From NCBI RefSeq assembly GCF_007991515.1, contig NZ_BJYM01000012.1, forward strand, positions 62,001-126,000: 64,000 nucleotides of DNA. The letters are read 5' to 3'. The DNA comes from Oceanobacillus sojae. Its GTDB lineage: Bacteria; Bacillota; Bacilli; Bacillales; Amphibacillaceae. The position numbers and the translations under genes are program-made. This document shows positions 8,970 through 18,001 of the stretch, piece by piece. Every line of letters starts with the position of its first letter. The first letter of the stretch is position 1. The notes under the pieces were generated by a model. That model ran no database searches. It saw nothing but the letters and a program-made list of their open reading frames with translations, and was not told where the DNA came from.

Positions 8970-9728
8970 ATGGAAATCTGCATTTCATTGATTTTTTTCC
9001 TGTTTGGAATCATTTTTGGTTCGTTTTTTATGGTCGTAGGCATTCGGCTTCCACAAAAAATCTCATTTACTCACGGGCGCTCTAAATGTCCTTCCTGCAG
9101 CTGTCAGCTTGCGTGGTATGATAACATTCCCATTCTATCTTATATCCTTTTAAGAGGCCGCTGCCGGAAATGCCGCTATAAAATTTCCTCATTATATCCG
9201 CTGATAGAAGTTTTTACAGGCTTTCTTTTTGTCCTCTGTTACCTGCACGCAGCCTCTCTTCCAGAACTGCTTCTTTCCCTTTTATTTATGTCATTATTGA
9301 TTATAATTATCATAACTGATTTATGTTATATGTTAATTCCTAATAAACTGCTTGCTTTTTACCTTCCCGCTTTTATTCTCTTCCGTATAATAGAACCTTT
9401 GAATCCCTGGTGGAACTCTGTGGCAGGAGGACTTACCGGATTCCTGATTATCTTTATTGTAATCTTATGGAATAAACAAGGGATAGGGGGTGGAGATATG
9501 AAATTATTGGCTGTACTCGGCATTGTATTAGGACCGTCTCATGTCATTGCAGCCTTTTTGCTGGCTTGTTTTTCTGGAGCATTAATCGGCAGTATTTTAA
9601 TACATTTTGGACTGATTCAACGGAATAAACCCTTCCCTTTTGGACCTTTCATAGCTTTCGGAGCTATCCTTGCTTATTTTCTTGGAGAGGTGATTATCCA
9701 GTGGTATTTGAATTTATTTACCATATAG
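8970..9728 (+). CDS. comC: Type 4 prepilin leader peptidase / methyltransferase
   Basis: A24-family membrane protease that removes leader peptides from competence pseudopilins and N-methylates them. The 252-residue protein has about eight membrane helices. The cytoplasmic loop carries two CxxC pairs (CPSC, CRKC) and the aspartic protease residues appear in ITDLCYMLIPN and GGGDMKLL. The ribosome site AAGGAGG is ideal. B. subtilis comC is the equivalent; no comG genes are near. The gene stands alone after its own promoter. Confidence 0.92.
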   Translation: MEICISLIFFLFGIIFGSFFMVVGIRLPQKISFTHGRSKCPSCSCQLAWYDNIPILSYILLRGRCRKCRYKISSLYPLIEVFTGFLFVLCYLHAASLPELLLSLLFMSLLIIIIITDLCYMLIPNKLLAFYLPAFILFRIIEPLNPWWNSVAGGLTGFLIIFIVILWNKQGIGGGDMKLLAVLGIVLGPSHVIAAFLLACFSGALIGSILIHFGLIQRNKPFPFGPFIAFGAILAYFLGEVIIQWYLNLFTI

Positions 9729-10152
9729 AAATATCAGTAAACCTTCTGGCCAGATTCATAAAATATATTTTATTCCAAGCAAAACAAATAATACAAATAT
9801 AACAATTAATATCCCAGCTTACTTCCTGATAAATCTAATATTTTTTATAATAGAAAAACCCTTGTAAAATTTGTTATTACAAATTTACAAAAACATATGT
9901 ACAATTACCGTTATTTATGTCTATAATAAAATTGAATAAAACATAACAAGATTAAAATTATCTTTAGATAATTATAAAATCTTAATAAAAACCATGTTAT
10001 CGACTTCATTACTGCAGGCAGCTGCACTTGCAATGTAACACACATTAAAAAACAAAGAGTATAACTAAGCAGTGGCAGAAGCGTTGAACAAACTGTACAA
10101 TGAAGATAAATAATATTTTCTATTCAACATTAAAGACGAGGGGGAAAAAATA
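9729..10152. other. AT-rich intergenic region before nagB
   Basis: About 420 bp with no open frame of note. It includes several -10-like TATAAT strings (e.g. near 9942) but no convincing full promoter, and I do not see a NagR/DasR palindrome (TGGTCTAGACCA type). No terminator hairpin for comC is obvious. Confidence 0.4.
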
Positions 10153-10884
10153 ATGAATATTATCCAAGCAGAAAATTATCAGCAAATGAGTGAGCTTGCT
10201 GCAAAAAAATTGATAGAACAGATAAACAGTAAATCAGACAGTGTGCTCGGTCTGGCAACTGGCTCAACACCAGAAGGGCTATATGAAGAAATTATTAAAG
10301 CGCACAAAGAGGGCAACGTTTCCTTCAAGGACGTTACAACCTTCAATTTAGATGAGTATGTCGGGCTCTCCAAAGACAATGATCAAAGCTATTACTATTA
10401 TATGCATAAGCTTCTATTTGACCATATTGATTTAAAAGATAACCAAGCTAACCTGCCTAATGGGGATGCAGAGGATCTACAGGAAGAATGCAGCCGATAT
10501 GAAGCTTCCATTCAACAAGCCGGCGGTATTGACATTCAAATCTTAGGAATCGGCTTAAATGGGCATATCGGATTTAATGAACCAGGCACACCCTTCTCGA
10601 TCCAAACACATATTGTTGACTTGGATGCGTCGACTCGAAATGCCAATGCCCGCTTCTTTGATTCCATTGATGAAGTACCATTACAAGCTATCACGATGGG
10701 TATTGATTCTATTATGCAGACCAAACAAATTATTCTGTTAGTATCTGGATCAAAAAAAGCAGAAGCATTAGAAAAATTGGTAAATGGCCCAGTAACGGAA
10801 GATTTTCCGGCTTCCATTTTACAAAAACATCCAAATGTAACGATTATTGCTGACCGCGAGGCATTGGCTGAACTTTCTCAATAA
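10153..10884 (+). CDS. nagB: Glucosamine-6-phosphate deaminase
   Basis: Converts glucosamine-6-phosphate to fructose-6-phosphate and ammonia, the last step of amino-sugar breakdown. The 243-residue protein matches the short Gram-positive NagB form. Visible motifs: LATGSTPEG (phosphate binding), FNLDEYVGL, and GLNGHIGFNEPG with the catalytic His. The ribosome site GAGGGGG precedes the ATG. nagA is not adjacent, so deacetylation of GlcNAc-6-P must be encoded elsewhere. The convergent cshA shares its terminator. Confidence 0.95.
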   Translation: MNIIQAENYQQMSELAAKKLIEQINSKSDSVLGLATGSTPEGLYEEIIKAHKEGNVSFKDVTTFNLDEYVGLSKDNDQSYYYYMHKLLFDHIDLKDNQANLPNGDAEDLQEECSRYEASIQQAGGIDIQILGIGLNGHIGFNEPGTPFSIQTHIVDLDASTRNANARFFDSIDEVPLQAITMGIDSIMQTKQIILLVSGSKKAEALEKLVNGPVTEDFPASILQKHPNVTIIADREALAELSQ

Positions 10885-10892
10885 GAAAATAT

Positions 10893-10937
10893 AAAAAAGC
10901 ATTGGCTGGTGTATGATACACTGGCCAATGCTTTTTT
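10893..10937 (+). terminator. Bidirectional terminator between nagB and cshA
   Basis: AAAAAAGCATTGGC and GGCCAATGCTTTTTT form a long stem with flanking A and T runs on both strands. Confidence 0.92.
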
Positions 10938-10957
10938 ATTGTCTTTATTATTTATTC

Positions 10958-12427
10958 TTAACGGTCATCCCGTCTTTTACGCTGGAAATTACCTTTCCCT
11001 TTGCGATTTCTGCCGCCTTGATTACGTCCGCCTTGTCCACGGCCTCCATAATAGCGTTTGTTATTATTACGACGGTTATTATCTTTTGAGCTTTTAGCTT
11101 TTTTCACGCTGATTGGTGCTGCCGAAGAAATACGTACAGGTGTATCTCTTCTTTCTTTTGTCATCATGCTGATTGCAGCAGCAACAACTGTAACAGAATC
11201 ATGATCCTCTAATAATTCCTTTGCAGCATCAAAGTAAGGCTTCAAATCTTTTTGATCAATTGCCTTTTTCATTTTATCAATGGTTACTTGTTGCTGTCCG
11301 CGTTGTGCATCCTGATTTGTAGGCGGGGTCAAACGCTTCATTTTACTTTTTGTTGTTTTTTCAATCAAGCTTAGATGAGCCATTTCTCTTGGTGTAATAA
11401 AGGAAATAGCTTCCCCTGTTTTTCCTGCTCTTCCAGTTCTTCCGATACGGTGAACATAGCTTTCGGGATCCTGAGGAATATCAAAGTTGTACACATGTGT
11501 TACACCGGAAATATCTAATCCGCGGGCTGCAACGTCTGTAGCAACAAGAACATCTACACGTCCCTGCTTAAATTTATTCAATACAGACATACGTTTACCC
11601 TGTGTCAAATCTCCATGAATTCCTTCAGCACGGTAGCCTCTTGCTTGAAGCCCTTCTGTAATTTCATCCACACGTTTTTTTGTTCTGGCAAAAACGATAG
11701 CTAATTCAGGAGAATTAATATCCAAATGATTATTCAGCGTTTCAAACTTGAATTTCTCAGGAATTTCAATGAAATACTGATCAATATTCTCCACTGTCAT
11801 TTCTTTTGCTTTTACTTTTACTTCTTTTGGTTCTCTCATAAGCGTAGTGGCAATATCGCGGATTTCTTTAGGCATGGTCGCAGAGAAAAGCAATGTTTGT
11901 CTGTCTTCAGGAATACCTTTTAAAATTTCACGGATATCATCAATAAAGCCCATATTAAGCATTTCATCTGCTTCATCAAGAACTGCTGTATGCACTTCAT
12001 CAATGCGAATTGTTTTGCGGCGCATGTGGTCCATTAAACGTCCCGGTGTTGCAACCACAATTTGCGGGCCATCTTTTAATGCACGAATCTGGCGGTCCAT
12101 TGGAGATCCTCCGAAGATTGCAAGTGCCCGTATACGTTTGAATTTAGCTAGACGATTGATCTCTTCAGCTACCTGAATAGCAAGCTCACGCGTAGGCGCA
12201 ACAATTAAGCCTTGTACCTTCCTCAGCTTGGGATTAACTTTATTAATTAATGGAATACCAAATGCAGCGGTTTTCCCTGTACCAGTTTGCGCTTGTCCAA
12301 TTACATCATTTCCTTCTAGCGCATATGGAATAGTCTCTGCCTGAATAGGAGTTGCTTCTTCAAACCCCATTTCTTCTAAAGCTTTCATTATTGGCGCAGA
12401 AACACCTAGTTCATTAAATTTAGTCAC
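10958..12427 (-). CDS. cshA: DEAD-box RNA helicase CshA
   Basis: ATP-dependent RNA helicase of the RNA degradosome and cold adaptation. All helicase motifs are present: Q-motif near 25, AQTGTGKT (46-53), PTRELA (78-83), TPGR, DEAD (151-154), SAT, ARGLDI and [11 protein letters not shown] basic Arg/Gly/Asn-rich tail of about 50 residues follows, typical of CshA. The start is GTG at 12427, with AAAGGAG 11 nt upstream. The upstream region is over 800 bp and holds a proximal promoter, degenerate repeats and a separate transcription unit candidate. Confidence 0.94.
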   Translation of the reverse strand: MTKFNELGVSAPIMKALEEMGFEEATPIQAETIPYALEGNDVIGQAQTGTGKTAAFGIPLINKVNPKLRKVQGLIVAPTRELAIQVAEEINRLAKFKRIRALAIFGGSPMDRQIRALKDGPQIVVATPGRLMDHMRRKTIRIDEVHTAVLDEADEMLNMGFIDDIREILKGIPEDRQTLLFSATMPKEIRDIATTLMREPKEVKVKAKEMTVENIDQYFIEIPEKFKFETLNNHLDINSPELAIVFARTKKRVDEITEGLQARGYRAEGIHGDLTQGKRMSVLNKFKQGRVDVLVATDVAARGLDISGVTHVYNFDIPQDPESYVHRIGRTGRAGKTGEAISFITPREMAHLSLIEKTTKSKMKRLTPPTNQDAQRGQQQVTIDKMKKAIDQKDLKPYFDAAKELLEDHDSVTVVAAAISMMTKERRDTPVRISSAAPISVKKAKSSKDNNRRNNNKRYYGGRGQGGRNQGGRNRKGKGNFQRKRRDDR

Positions 12428-12499
12428 GTAATCGTCGACTCCTTTTTGTTTTTTATTGCAAAAGAGGCCTTATAAAGAGTTTCTCATACTTTTCATCAT

Positions 12500-12528
12500 A
12501 TTATACAAACCAGTAAAATTCCTGAGTC
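12500..12528 (-). promoter_or_regulatory. Predicted proximal promoter of cshA
   Basis: Minus strand -10 TATAAT at 12505-12500 with TTTG just before it, and a poor -35 (GACTCA) 17 nt upstream. It would give a leader of about 65 nt. Confidence 0.45.
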
Positions 12529-12637
12529 ACCCGGACAAACAAGCAGAGAGTTATTTACACCATTCTGCTTTTATATAAATTTATTATGGGTAATTGTCCA
12601 TAAAGTTTCCATCTCGAGTCAATTAGGATTGTTGGTC

Positions 12638-12699
12638 ACACAAGTGTCTTCAATGGCAGAGTAATCACAAATATTTTCGATGGGACAAGTAATCCTGTT
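12638..12699 (-). repeat. Two degenerate copies of the 33-nt leader motif (family B)
   Basis: On the minus strand GGATTACTTGTCCCATCGAA and GTGATTACTCTGCCATTGAA resemble the motif GCGATTACTCGCCCCATNAA found at 22.9, 26.6 and 37.6 kb. They are 28 nt apart and oriented like cshA. Homology is suggestive, not certain. Confidence 0.4.
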
Positions 12700-12849
12700 C
12701 CCAGAATGTAAAAGTCTCAACTTGTGTTCCTTCTTAATTTAAACAGGAGGTAAGTCTCCCTGAATCACTCAACTTATCTTCAGTGGAAGAAAAATTTAAT
12801 TCCTTCACTGAATGAAGCTTCGTTTTATCATATTTACTGATTTACTACC

Positions 12850-12995
12850 TAAAAATTGCTGATTGAATGAATATTTCACTCCACATCAGCAATTAAACGA
12901 ATAACGTATTTCATGTGCGTATTCATTATCAACGTTTAAAGTACAAAAAAGGCATAACCAATTTTAATAAGGTAAGAGGCCTCTATAAAAATGCT
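12850..12995 (-). ncRNA. Candidate small RNA upstream of cshA
   Basis: A predicted extended-10 promoter at 13031-13002 would start a minus-strand transcript near 12995. About 145 nt later a perfect 10-bp hairpin (AATTGCTGAT at 12854-12863 with ATCAGCAATT at 12885-12894) is followed by five T, an intrinsic terminator. No open frame longer than about 16 codons lies between. It could instead be an attenuated distal leader of cshA. No Rfam family was recognised. Confidence 0.4.
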
Positions 12996-13001
12996 CCCTT
13001 A

Positions 13002-13031
13002 ATCATACCACACTTATAAGTCAGATATCCA
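13002..13031 (-). promoter_or_regulatory. Extended -10 promoter of the candidate small RNA
   Basis: Minus strand TGGATA (13031-13026), 18-nt spacer ending in TGG, then TATGAT (13007-13002). The TGN extension compensates for a moderate -35. Confidence 0.45.
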
Positions 13032-13261
13032 GTGCACAGATTAAAATGATTTTTTTTTCGTAACATGATAAAATATAATTGGGTATGTATGCGTGTGCAC
13101 TAGGAATTTCCAGCTTCATTTTATATAGAGACTGCTCTTTTTATCAATGAAGTTTATTACAAATACAATATACGCTCACATACAGTTCTTCGCGTTGAAC
13201 AAGTAATTCTATCAAGAAGAACAATACATAATGATGAAAATGCGAAAAGGGAGTTATCACC

Positions 13262-14173
13262 ATGCGTCAGTCCGCGTTCAACCCTAAAGCAGCAGTTGTT
13301 ATTGGGGTTTTTTCTATATCTACATCAGCAATTTTCGTCCGGCTTGCTTCAGAAGCATCTGCTTCCATCATAGCAAATTATCGTCTTTTATTTGCTGCTT
13401 TACTCTTATTGCCTTTTATTTTATTTCATTATAAGCATGAGTTTAAACGTATTACCACTAAAAATTGGGGCCTCTCTATTCTTGCCGGTGTCTTTCTTGC
13501 TTTATTTTTTATTTTGTGGTTTGAATCATTAAATCATACCTCTGTTGCCAGCAGCGTTGTGCTTATATCACTCCAGCCAATCCTGGCCTTTATCGGAACA
13601 TACTTTATCTTTGGCGAACGTTTTTCATCCGGAGCTGTCATCAGCATATTTATTGTTTTACTCGGTGGATTGATTATAGGCTCTGGAGATTTTCAATTAT
13701 CTGGAGACGTACTATACGGGGACATGCTTGCTTTACTCGGAGCGATTGCTGTAACTACTTATTTTTTATCAGGTCAGCATGTGCGGAAAAATGTTTCTCT
13801 GATTACCTACACATTTATAGTCTATAGTATCAGTGCGGTTACCTTAACACTTTTTAATATAATACAGCAGGAAAACTTCTTTTCTTACCCGGCCAGCCAT
13901 TGGTGGATTTTTATCGCTTTGGCGATTATACCAACCTTTTTAGGGCATTCTCTTTTTAACTGGTCGTTAAAATGGTTAAGCACGTCTACTATTTCTATGG
14001 CAATTGTATTTGAACCTGTCGGAGCGGGTATCCTTGCTTTTCTTATTTTAAATGAAGCACCGACCTGGGCCCAATTTCTTGGGGGGACTATAATTGTAAT
14101 CGGACTATTTCTGTTTATCCTCAGCACTTCACGGAAAAAAAAGATTACCATTTCAACAAAGAATTATAAATAA
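13262..14173 (+). CDS. EamA/DMT-superfamily transporter
   Basis: Ten-helix membrane transporter of the drug/metabolite superfamily (303 residues) built from two EamA repeats, roughly 10-140 and 155-290. Conserved short motifs such as RLLFAALLL in the first repeat and MAIVFEPVGAGILAFLILNE in the second are visible. Members export amino acids, nucleosides or other metabolites; the substrate cannot be told. GGGAG precedes the ATG. It is followed 23 nt later by the degV gene, so the two may form an operon. Confidence 0.85.
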   Translation: MRQSAFNPKAAVVIGVFSISTSAIFVRLASEASASIIANYRLLFAALLLLPFILFHYKHEFKRITTKNWGLSILAGVFLALFFILWFESLNHTSVASSVVLISLQPILAFIGTYFIFGERFSSGAVISIFIVLLGGLIIGSGDFQLSGDVLYGDMLALLGAIAVTTYFLSGQHVRKNVSLITYTFIVYSISAVTLTLFNIIQQENFFSYPASHWWIFIALAIIPTFLGHSLFNWSLKWLSTSTISMAIVFEPVGAGILAFLILNEAPTWAQFLGGTIIVIGLFLFILSTSRKKKITISTKNYK

Positions 14174-14196
14174 ATACTCATAAAGTAGGTGAAGCA

Positions 14197-15051
14197 ATGA
14201 CAATTCAATTAATGACAGACAGCTCTGCTGATTTACCCGTATTCTTAAAAAACAAACTTCACGTAGAAATTGTTCCTTTGTACCTTCATTTTAGTGATGG
14301 TCAGTACACTTGCGGACAAACGATGGATATCGAATTATTTCATCAGAAAGTGAAGAATTTGGGAGAGGTACCGCGTTCAGCAGCGCCCAGCCCTTCCGAT
14401 TTCTATGAAGCGTATAAAAAGATTTCACCTGAGAAGAAAATTCTGATGTTAAGTATATCAAGTGAAATAAGCAGTACTTATTCAAATGCAGTAGCAGGAA
14501 AAAACATGTTATTAGAGGAAGAACCTGATCGTGTTATTGAGGTGCTTAATACAAAAACTGCTTCCTGCGGGATATGCCTGCTTATACATGAAGCTAATAA
14601 AAAAATAAAGGAAGGGTACCAATTTAACGAACTTGTCAGTCATTTAACAGAACGCATTGAACAGACAACTACTTTATTTGTATTAAAAAGTTTAGATAAT
14701 CTTGTTTTAGGCGGACGTTTAGAGAAAATTAAAGGAAAAATTGCAAAAACATTAAATATAAAAGTGCTTATGAAAGCGACAGATAAGGGTGCTATTGATG
14801 TCGTTGAAAAAGTACGCGGGGAAAAGAAGTCATTGCAGCGGTTCATTGATCAAATTGGGGAGTATGCAGAGGATACTGAAAATAAAATCATTACAATGAC
14901 CTATTGCCGGGATAAAGAAAGGGCTATGAATGTTTTAGAAAAAATTCGCAGCAAATATGCTTTTTATGATGTTATTTTAGAGGAATCCGGTCCGCTCATT
15001 TCAACATATGGCGGAGAAGGGGCCCTGGTTATTTCATTCTTTAAAAAATAA
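14197..15051 (+). CDS. DegV-family fatty-acid-binding protein
   Basis: Cytosolic protein of 284 residues that binds a free fatty acid between two alpha/beta domains; in S. aureus and other Firmicutes such FakB proteins present fatty acids to the FakA kinase. The N-terminal MTDSSADLP and the SISSEISSTYSNA segment are the DegV signatures. Whether this paralogue serves FakA is unproven because fakA is not nearby. It lies just after the EamA gene and ends in a strong terminator. Confidence 0.9.
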   Translation: MTIQLMTDSSADLPVFLKNKLHVEIVPLYLHFSDGQYTCGQTMDIELFHQKVKNLGEVPRSAAPSPSDFYEAYKKISPEKKILMLSISSEISSTYSNAVAGKNMLLEEEPDRVIEVLNTKTASCGICLLIHEANKKIKEGYQFNELVSHLTERIEQTTTLFVLKSLDNLVLGGRLEKIKGKIAKTLNIKVLMKATDKGAIDVVEKVRGEKKSLQRFIDQIGEYAEDTENKIITMTYCRDKERAMNVLEKIRSKYAFYDVILEESGPLISTYGGEGALVISFFKK

Positions 15052-15142
15052 TACAGGAGAAAATCACTTGTTATTTAATACAGTGACTTCCTTACTGAAA
15101 AGATGTCCACTCCAGTCTCTGTTTTATATTTTTATTCTTGAA

Positions 15143-15176
15143 GAAAGGCCGGGATTTTTGTCCCGGCCTTTCTTTT
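15143..15176 (+). terminator. Bidirectional terminator between degV and esterase genes
   Basis: GAAAGGCCGGGA pairs perfectly with TCCCGGCCTTTC, followed by TTTT on plus; the esterase stop codon lies within its end. Confidence 0.9.
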
Positions 15177-15870
15177 ATGCAGGTGCTTCCGTCAGAAAAC
15201 CATAAATCATATTGTTTAATGTGTCTTTATCGGTACCCAGGCAAATTAAGTGTTTGGATCTTTCAAAAAAGACAACTTGTTTTTTTTCAGAGTGAATTAA
15301 CTTATCTAAATAGTATGCTGTTTTATAAGGCACCATTCCATCAAGTTGCCCCTGAGCAATTAATACCGGCGATTGCACTTTGTCCAGATATTTTCGTGTA
15401 AAACGGACAAGTTTCATAAACTCAAAATGTGCTTTTAACGGTACAACCCCCATTTTTTTCTTATAGTGATTAAATAACTGATTTTCTTTTAAATGACCTC
15501 GCAGTCCATCACCAATTACTGCAGCAGCATCCAGGCCAAGCTGCTTTAAACATAGATATTTTCCTGAAGTAGCCAGGAGCACAAGCCTGTCAATTTTATA
15601 CTTTGCTGCTAAATAAGAGGCAATCATCCCCCCCATAGAAAATCCGATAACATAAATTGTTTCAAACTGTTTGATTAGTGTTTGGAGCTCTTCTTCAGCT
15701 GCTTGAATCCAGCTCTCATAAGAAGCGTCCTCCAAATTTAACTCTGTGCCATGTCCCGGCAGGGTTGGCACCTCAATATGCCAATCCGTGTTGTCTCTTA
15801 AATAATTTGCTAATGGCTCCACTTCATAGGGCCCTCCAGTGTACCCGTGAATAATTAAACATCCAATCAT
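15175..15870 (-). CDS. Carboxylesterase, alpha/beta hydrolase (Est30/YvaK-like)
   Basis: Small cytosolic esterase of 231 residues. The oxyanion region LIIHGYTGGPYE lies at 4-15, the nucleophile elbow GFSMGG near 75-80, and the acid and His in the C-terminal QGQLDGMVP and ERSKHLIC segments. This matches the Est30 carboxylesterase/monoacylglycerol lipase group of Bacillaceae that hydrolyses short acyl esters. AGGAG precedes the ATG. It is a single gene, with a MITE-like repeat immediately upstream. No secG/rnr neighbour is present as seen in B. subtilis yvaK. Confidence 0.88.
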   Translation of the reverse strand: MIGCLIIHGYTGGPYEVEPLANYLRDNTDWHIEVPTLPGHGTELNLEDASYESWIQAAEEELQTLIKQFETIYVIGFSMGGMIASYLAAKYKIDRLVLLATSGKYLCLKQLGLDAAAVIGDGLRGHLKENQLFNHYKKKMGVVPLKAHFEFMKLVRFTRKYLDKVQSPVLIAQGQLDGMVPYKTAYYLDKLIHSEKKQVVFFERSKHLICLGTDKDTLNNMIYGFLTEAPA

Positions 15871-15904
15871 GATTTTCTACTCCTTCTCGTAATTTACACT
15901 TTAA

Positions 15905-16058
15905 AGTGCATGTTCAAAAAATGGCATGTATTCGACTCTGAATATGAAGGCATGAACGGCTATAATGACTTCTGCGCTGTCCGTACGACTTGGCGGTTTT
16001 AGTAGAAGATCATTTTATTTCCGTTTATCCTTCGGCCACTTTTGAACATCTTCTTAAA
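15905..16058 (+). repeat. MITE-like repeat A, diverged copy
   Basis: Begins ATGTTCAAAAA and ends CTTTTGAACAT, the same inverted ends as at 44.8 and 50.75 kb. Its interior TGACTTCTGCG ... TAGTAGAAGATC aligns with TGACTTCTACG ... TAGTAGAAGATC of the 50.75-kb copy. No open frame. Confidence 0.75.
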
Positions 16059-16127
16059 GGAATTTCCTCCTAAGATAACTATTTCAGGAGGATAACCTTA
16101 TCATCTCTTGAATTTGTTGATATATAC

Positions 16128-16463
16128 CTACATAAATCCTTTCACAAAGGTGCTAAACTGCTTTACAATGGGAGAAACTTGATGGTAAGTACTTGCTATT
16201 TGCCCAACTTTGCTAATCACTGTGTCAAAATTCAATGGATTGCTCTCATTTGCTCCTCCGCCGTTTATGCTCTGCTGTGACTGACTTTGCTGTTGAGACA
16301 TCAAATATTGTGTGGGTAATTCCGGCTTTGAAAATAATTCGTATGGAGAAAACTCTTGCCTCGTATTTCGCTGGTTTATATTTGAAGAAGCTGGTATATA
16401 AGGATTATCTCTATTCAATCCGTTGGGGAAAGTATGCCTTTGATTTAATGGTCGTTGTTGCAC
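16128..16463 (-). CDS. YppG-like small protein
   Basis: A 111-residue Gln/Asn/Pro-rich hydrophilic protein with a conserved hydrophobic tail NFDTVISKVGQIASTYHQVSPIVKQ-type, resembling the YppG family of endospore formers, whose role is unknown. I place the start at GTG 16463, because AAGGTG lies 6 nt upstream and the product then begins MQQRPLNQ like other members; the longer reading to 16586 overlaps the upstream gene and lacks a ribosome site. It follows the glutaredoxin-fold gene. Confidence 0.6.
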   Translation of the reverse strand: MQQRPLNQRHTFPNGLNRDNPYIPASSNINQRNTRQEFSPYELFSKPELPTQYLMSQQQSQSQQSINGGGANESNPLNFDTVISKVGQIASTYHQVSPIVKQFSTFVKGFM

Positions 16464-16542
16464 ATCTATCACCTTCTTCTGCCTTTTTAAGTTTAAGATT
16501 ACTGCCATTTTATGCAATAGAAGGCTTATAAGTGCAAACCAT

Positions 16543-16827
16543 TTATCTATATTTAAACACATCCTCAAAAGAAAAATTTTCATCACTTAAATTTTGTTTT
16601 AACCCTAATTCATAAAGAATTTTATTTTCCTGATTTCCTTCTATTTTCTTACCATCGATAAAAATTGTCGGTGTTCCAAAAACCTTCATTTCCTGCAATT
16701 CTTTTAGATAATCTTTATTTTTCGTCACATTTTTTAATTCGTAGGTAACATCATTTTTATCTAGAAATGCCTTTACCCTATCAGATGCCTCGCTGCCTTC
16801 GCTGACAAATAATGTAACCTTCTTCAT
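16543..16827 (-). CDS. Glutaredoxin-fold protein lacking both active-site cysteines
   Basis: A 94-residue thioredoxin-superfamily protein aligned to glutaredoxin: beta strand KKVTLFV, the active-site position, helix RVKAFLDKN, and the cis-proline motif FGTPTIFIDGKKIEG. Where the CxxC should be the sequence reads SEAS (residues 12-15), and the protein contains no cysteine at all, so it cannot act as a dithiol or monothiol oxidoreductase. AGGAGG precedes the ATG. It might bind a partner or serve a structural role; a sequencing error would need two independent changes. Confidence 0.8.
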   Translation of the reverse strand: MKKVTLFVSEGSEASDRVKAFLDKNDVTYELKNVTKNKDYLKELQEMKVFGTPTIFIDGKKIEGNQENKILYELGLKQNLSDENFSFEDVFKYR

Positions 16828-16985
16828 AAAAATCCTCCTACCGATTCCTACTTTATATTCACTTATTTTTAGTTACCCTATTTTTTTATGTATAAAACTT
16901 ACTCAGCACATTTTTTCGCCTGAAAAGACAATCCATTTTCTGGGTATTCCAAAGGATTCCGGCTCTCCTTTTCCTAGCTCCATAG

Positions 16986-17020
16986 AAAAAACACCAAAGT
17001 GGTGAACTTTGGTGTTTTTA
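16986..17020 (-). terminator. Terminator of the first PepSY gene
   Basis: ACACCAAAG pairs with CTTTGGTGT with flanking A and T runs on both strands, 10 nt past the stop at 17030. Confidence 0.88.
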
Positions 17021-17029
17021 TAGCTATTA

Positions 17030-17638
17030 TCAGTCATTTTCATAATCTATTTCTAAAGAAAGAATGTCTCCAGTTTCTCCATGGACATCAATATCAGCTT
17101 CCTGCTGTCCATTAACAAGCTCCAATTCATAAACATATCTGCCATCATCAAAATCTAATTCAATTTGTACGACTTCTCCATCAAATTCCTGCTTCGCAAT
17201 CTCAATGGCTTTCTCCTGTGCTATCAGATTACTCTTATTATCTTTATTGTTATTTTCTCCATTTGTTTCCTGCTGTCCAGCTTCCCAATTTCTATCATCG
17301 TCATCTCTGTCATCATTATTTCTATAATTGTCGTCAATTTCTTCGTAGACAACTTCTCCTGATTCAGCATCCATTACCACATCATATTCTTGTTTATCAA
17401 CGATAACTTCTGCTTCATAATATAACTTATTTCCTTCTTTATCCAACTCTATTTCTTTAACCGTTCCTTGATATGCTTCTTCTAACTTTTTAGTTGCATC
17501 TTCAATTGTTACGTTTTCTACTGCAGCAATTTGCAGCTCCCCTTCTTTCGAGCTTGATGCTTCTGTATGGTAAATTCCTGTACCGACAACTCCTGCTAAT
17601 ACAATCGCACCAGCAATTATTCCAATTTTTTTATTCAT
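17030..17638 (-). CDS. Exported PepSY-domain protein 1
   Basis: A 202-residue protein with an N-terminal signal anchor (IIAGAIVLAGVVGTGIY) and two PepSY domains (about 45-105 and 140-200) separated by an Asp/Asn-rich linker. PepSY domains in such stand-alone envelope proteins are thought to modulate proteases or sense envelope state. It resembles B. subtilis YkoI/YkoJ, encoded beside the YkoGH two-component system, as here. AAGGAGG precedes the ATG. The upstream site matches that of the second PepSY gene. Confidence 0.88.
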   Translation of the reverse strand: MNKKIGIIAGAIVLAGVVGTGIYHTEASSSKEGELQIAAVENVTIEDATKKLEEAYQGTVKEIELDKEGNKLYYEAEVIVDKQEYDVVMDAESGEVVYEEIDDNYRNNDDRDDDDRNWEAGQQETNGENNNKDNKSNLIAQEKAIEIAKQEFDGEVVQIELDFDDGRYVYELELVNGQQEADIDVHGETGDILSLEIDYEND

Positions 17639-17669
17639 TTATTTTTCCTCCTTATTTCTTATTAATTAC

Positions 17670-17725
17670 ATCTTACCCGGTAATAATGACAACACCATTT
17701 GAGCAAGATTAGAATTTCATGAGAA
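17670..17725 (-). promoter_or_regulatory. Response-regulator box and -10 element of PepSY gene 1
   Basis: On the minus strand heptamers TTCTCAT (17725-17719) and TTCTAAT (17714-17708) form a direct repeat with 11-bp period, typical of OmpR-family binding sites. Exactly 32 nt further lies the -10 TAAGAT (17675-17670). The -35 is poor, as expected for an activated promoter. Confidence 0.6.
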
Positions 17726-17929
17726 ATGTATGATCAGGAAATTCTAATGGAGGGCCTGAGCTTTTTACCGTTTTAAATATAGTTTTATTCCTGCCAAATG
17801 TGAATTTCACCATTATAATAACAGTTGTCCCAGGCTGATTATCAGGAATTACATGAAAGCATTTATCAATTCAATTATCGTTGTCTGCAGGCTTTTACTC
17901 TTTTCTTGATATTATTGCTGACAGCTAAT

Positions 17930-17982
17930 AAAAAATCTGGATGAATTTAAATTCTAAGCGCAGAATTTTGAATTCATCCAGA
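17930..17982 (-). terminator. Terminator of the second PepSY gene
   Basis: TCTGGATGAATT (17936-17947) pairs with AATTCATCCAGA (17971-17982), and the minus strand continues with six T. Confidence 0.88.
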
Positions 17983-18001
17983 CTTTTCAAAAGTATATTT
18001 A

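Noticed and set aside
10046-10111. Short GTG-initiated frame just before nagB
   Set aside because: Only 13 codons, preceded by an in-frame stop and without ribosome site.
9729-10152. Possible NagR (YvoA) operator before nagB
   Set aside because: No dyad similar to the known NagR box was found.
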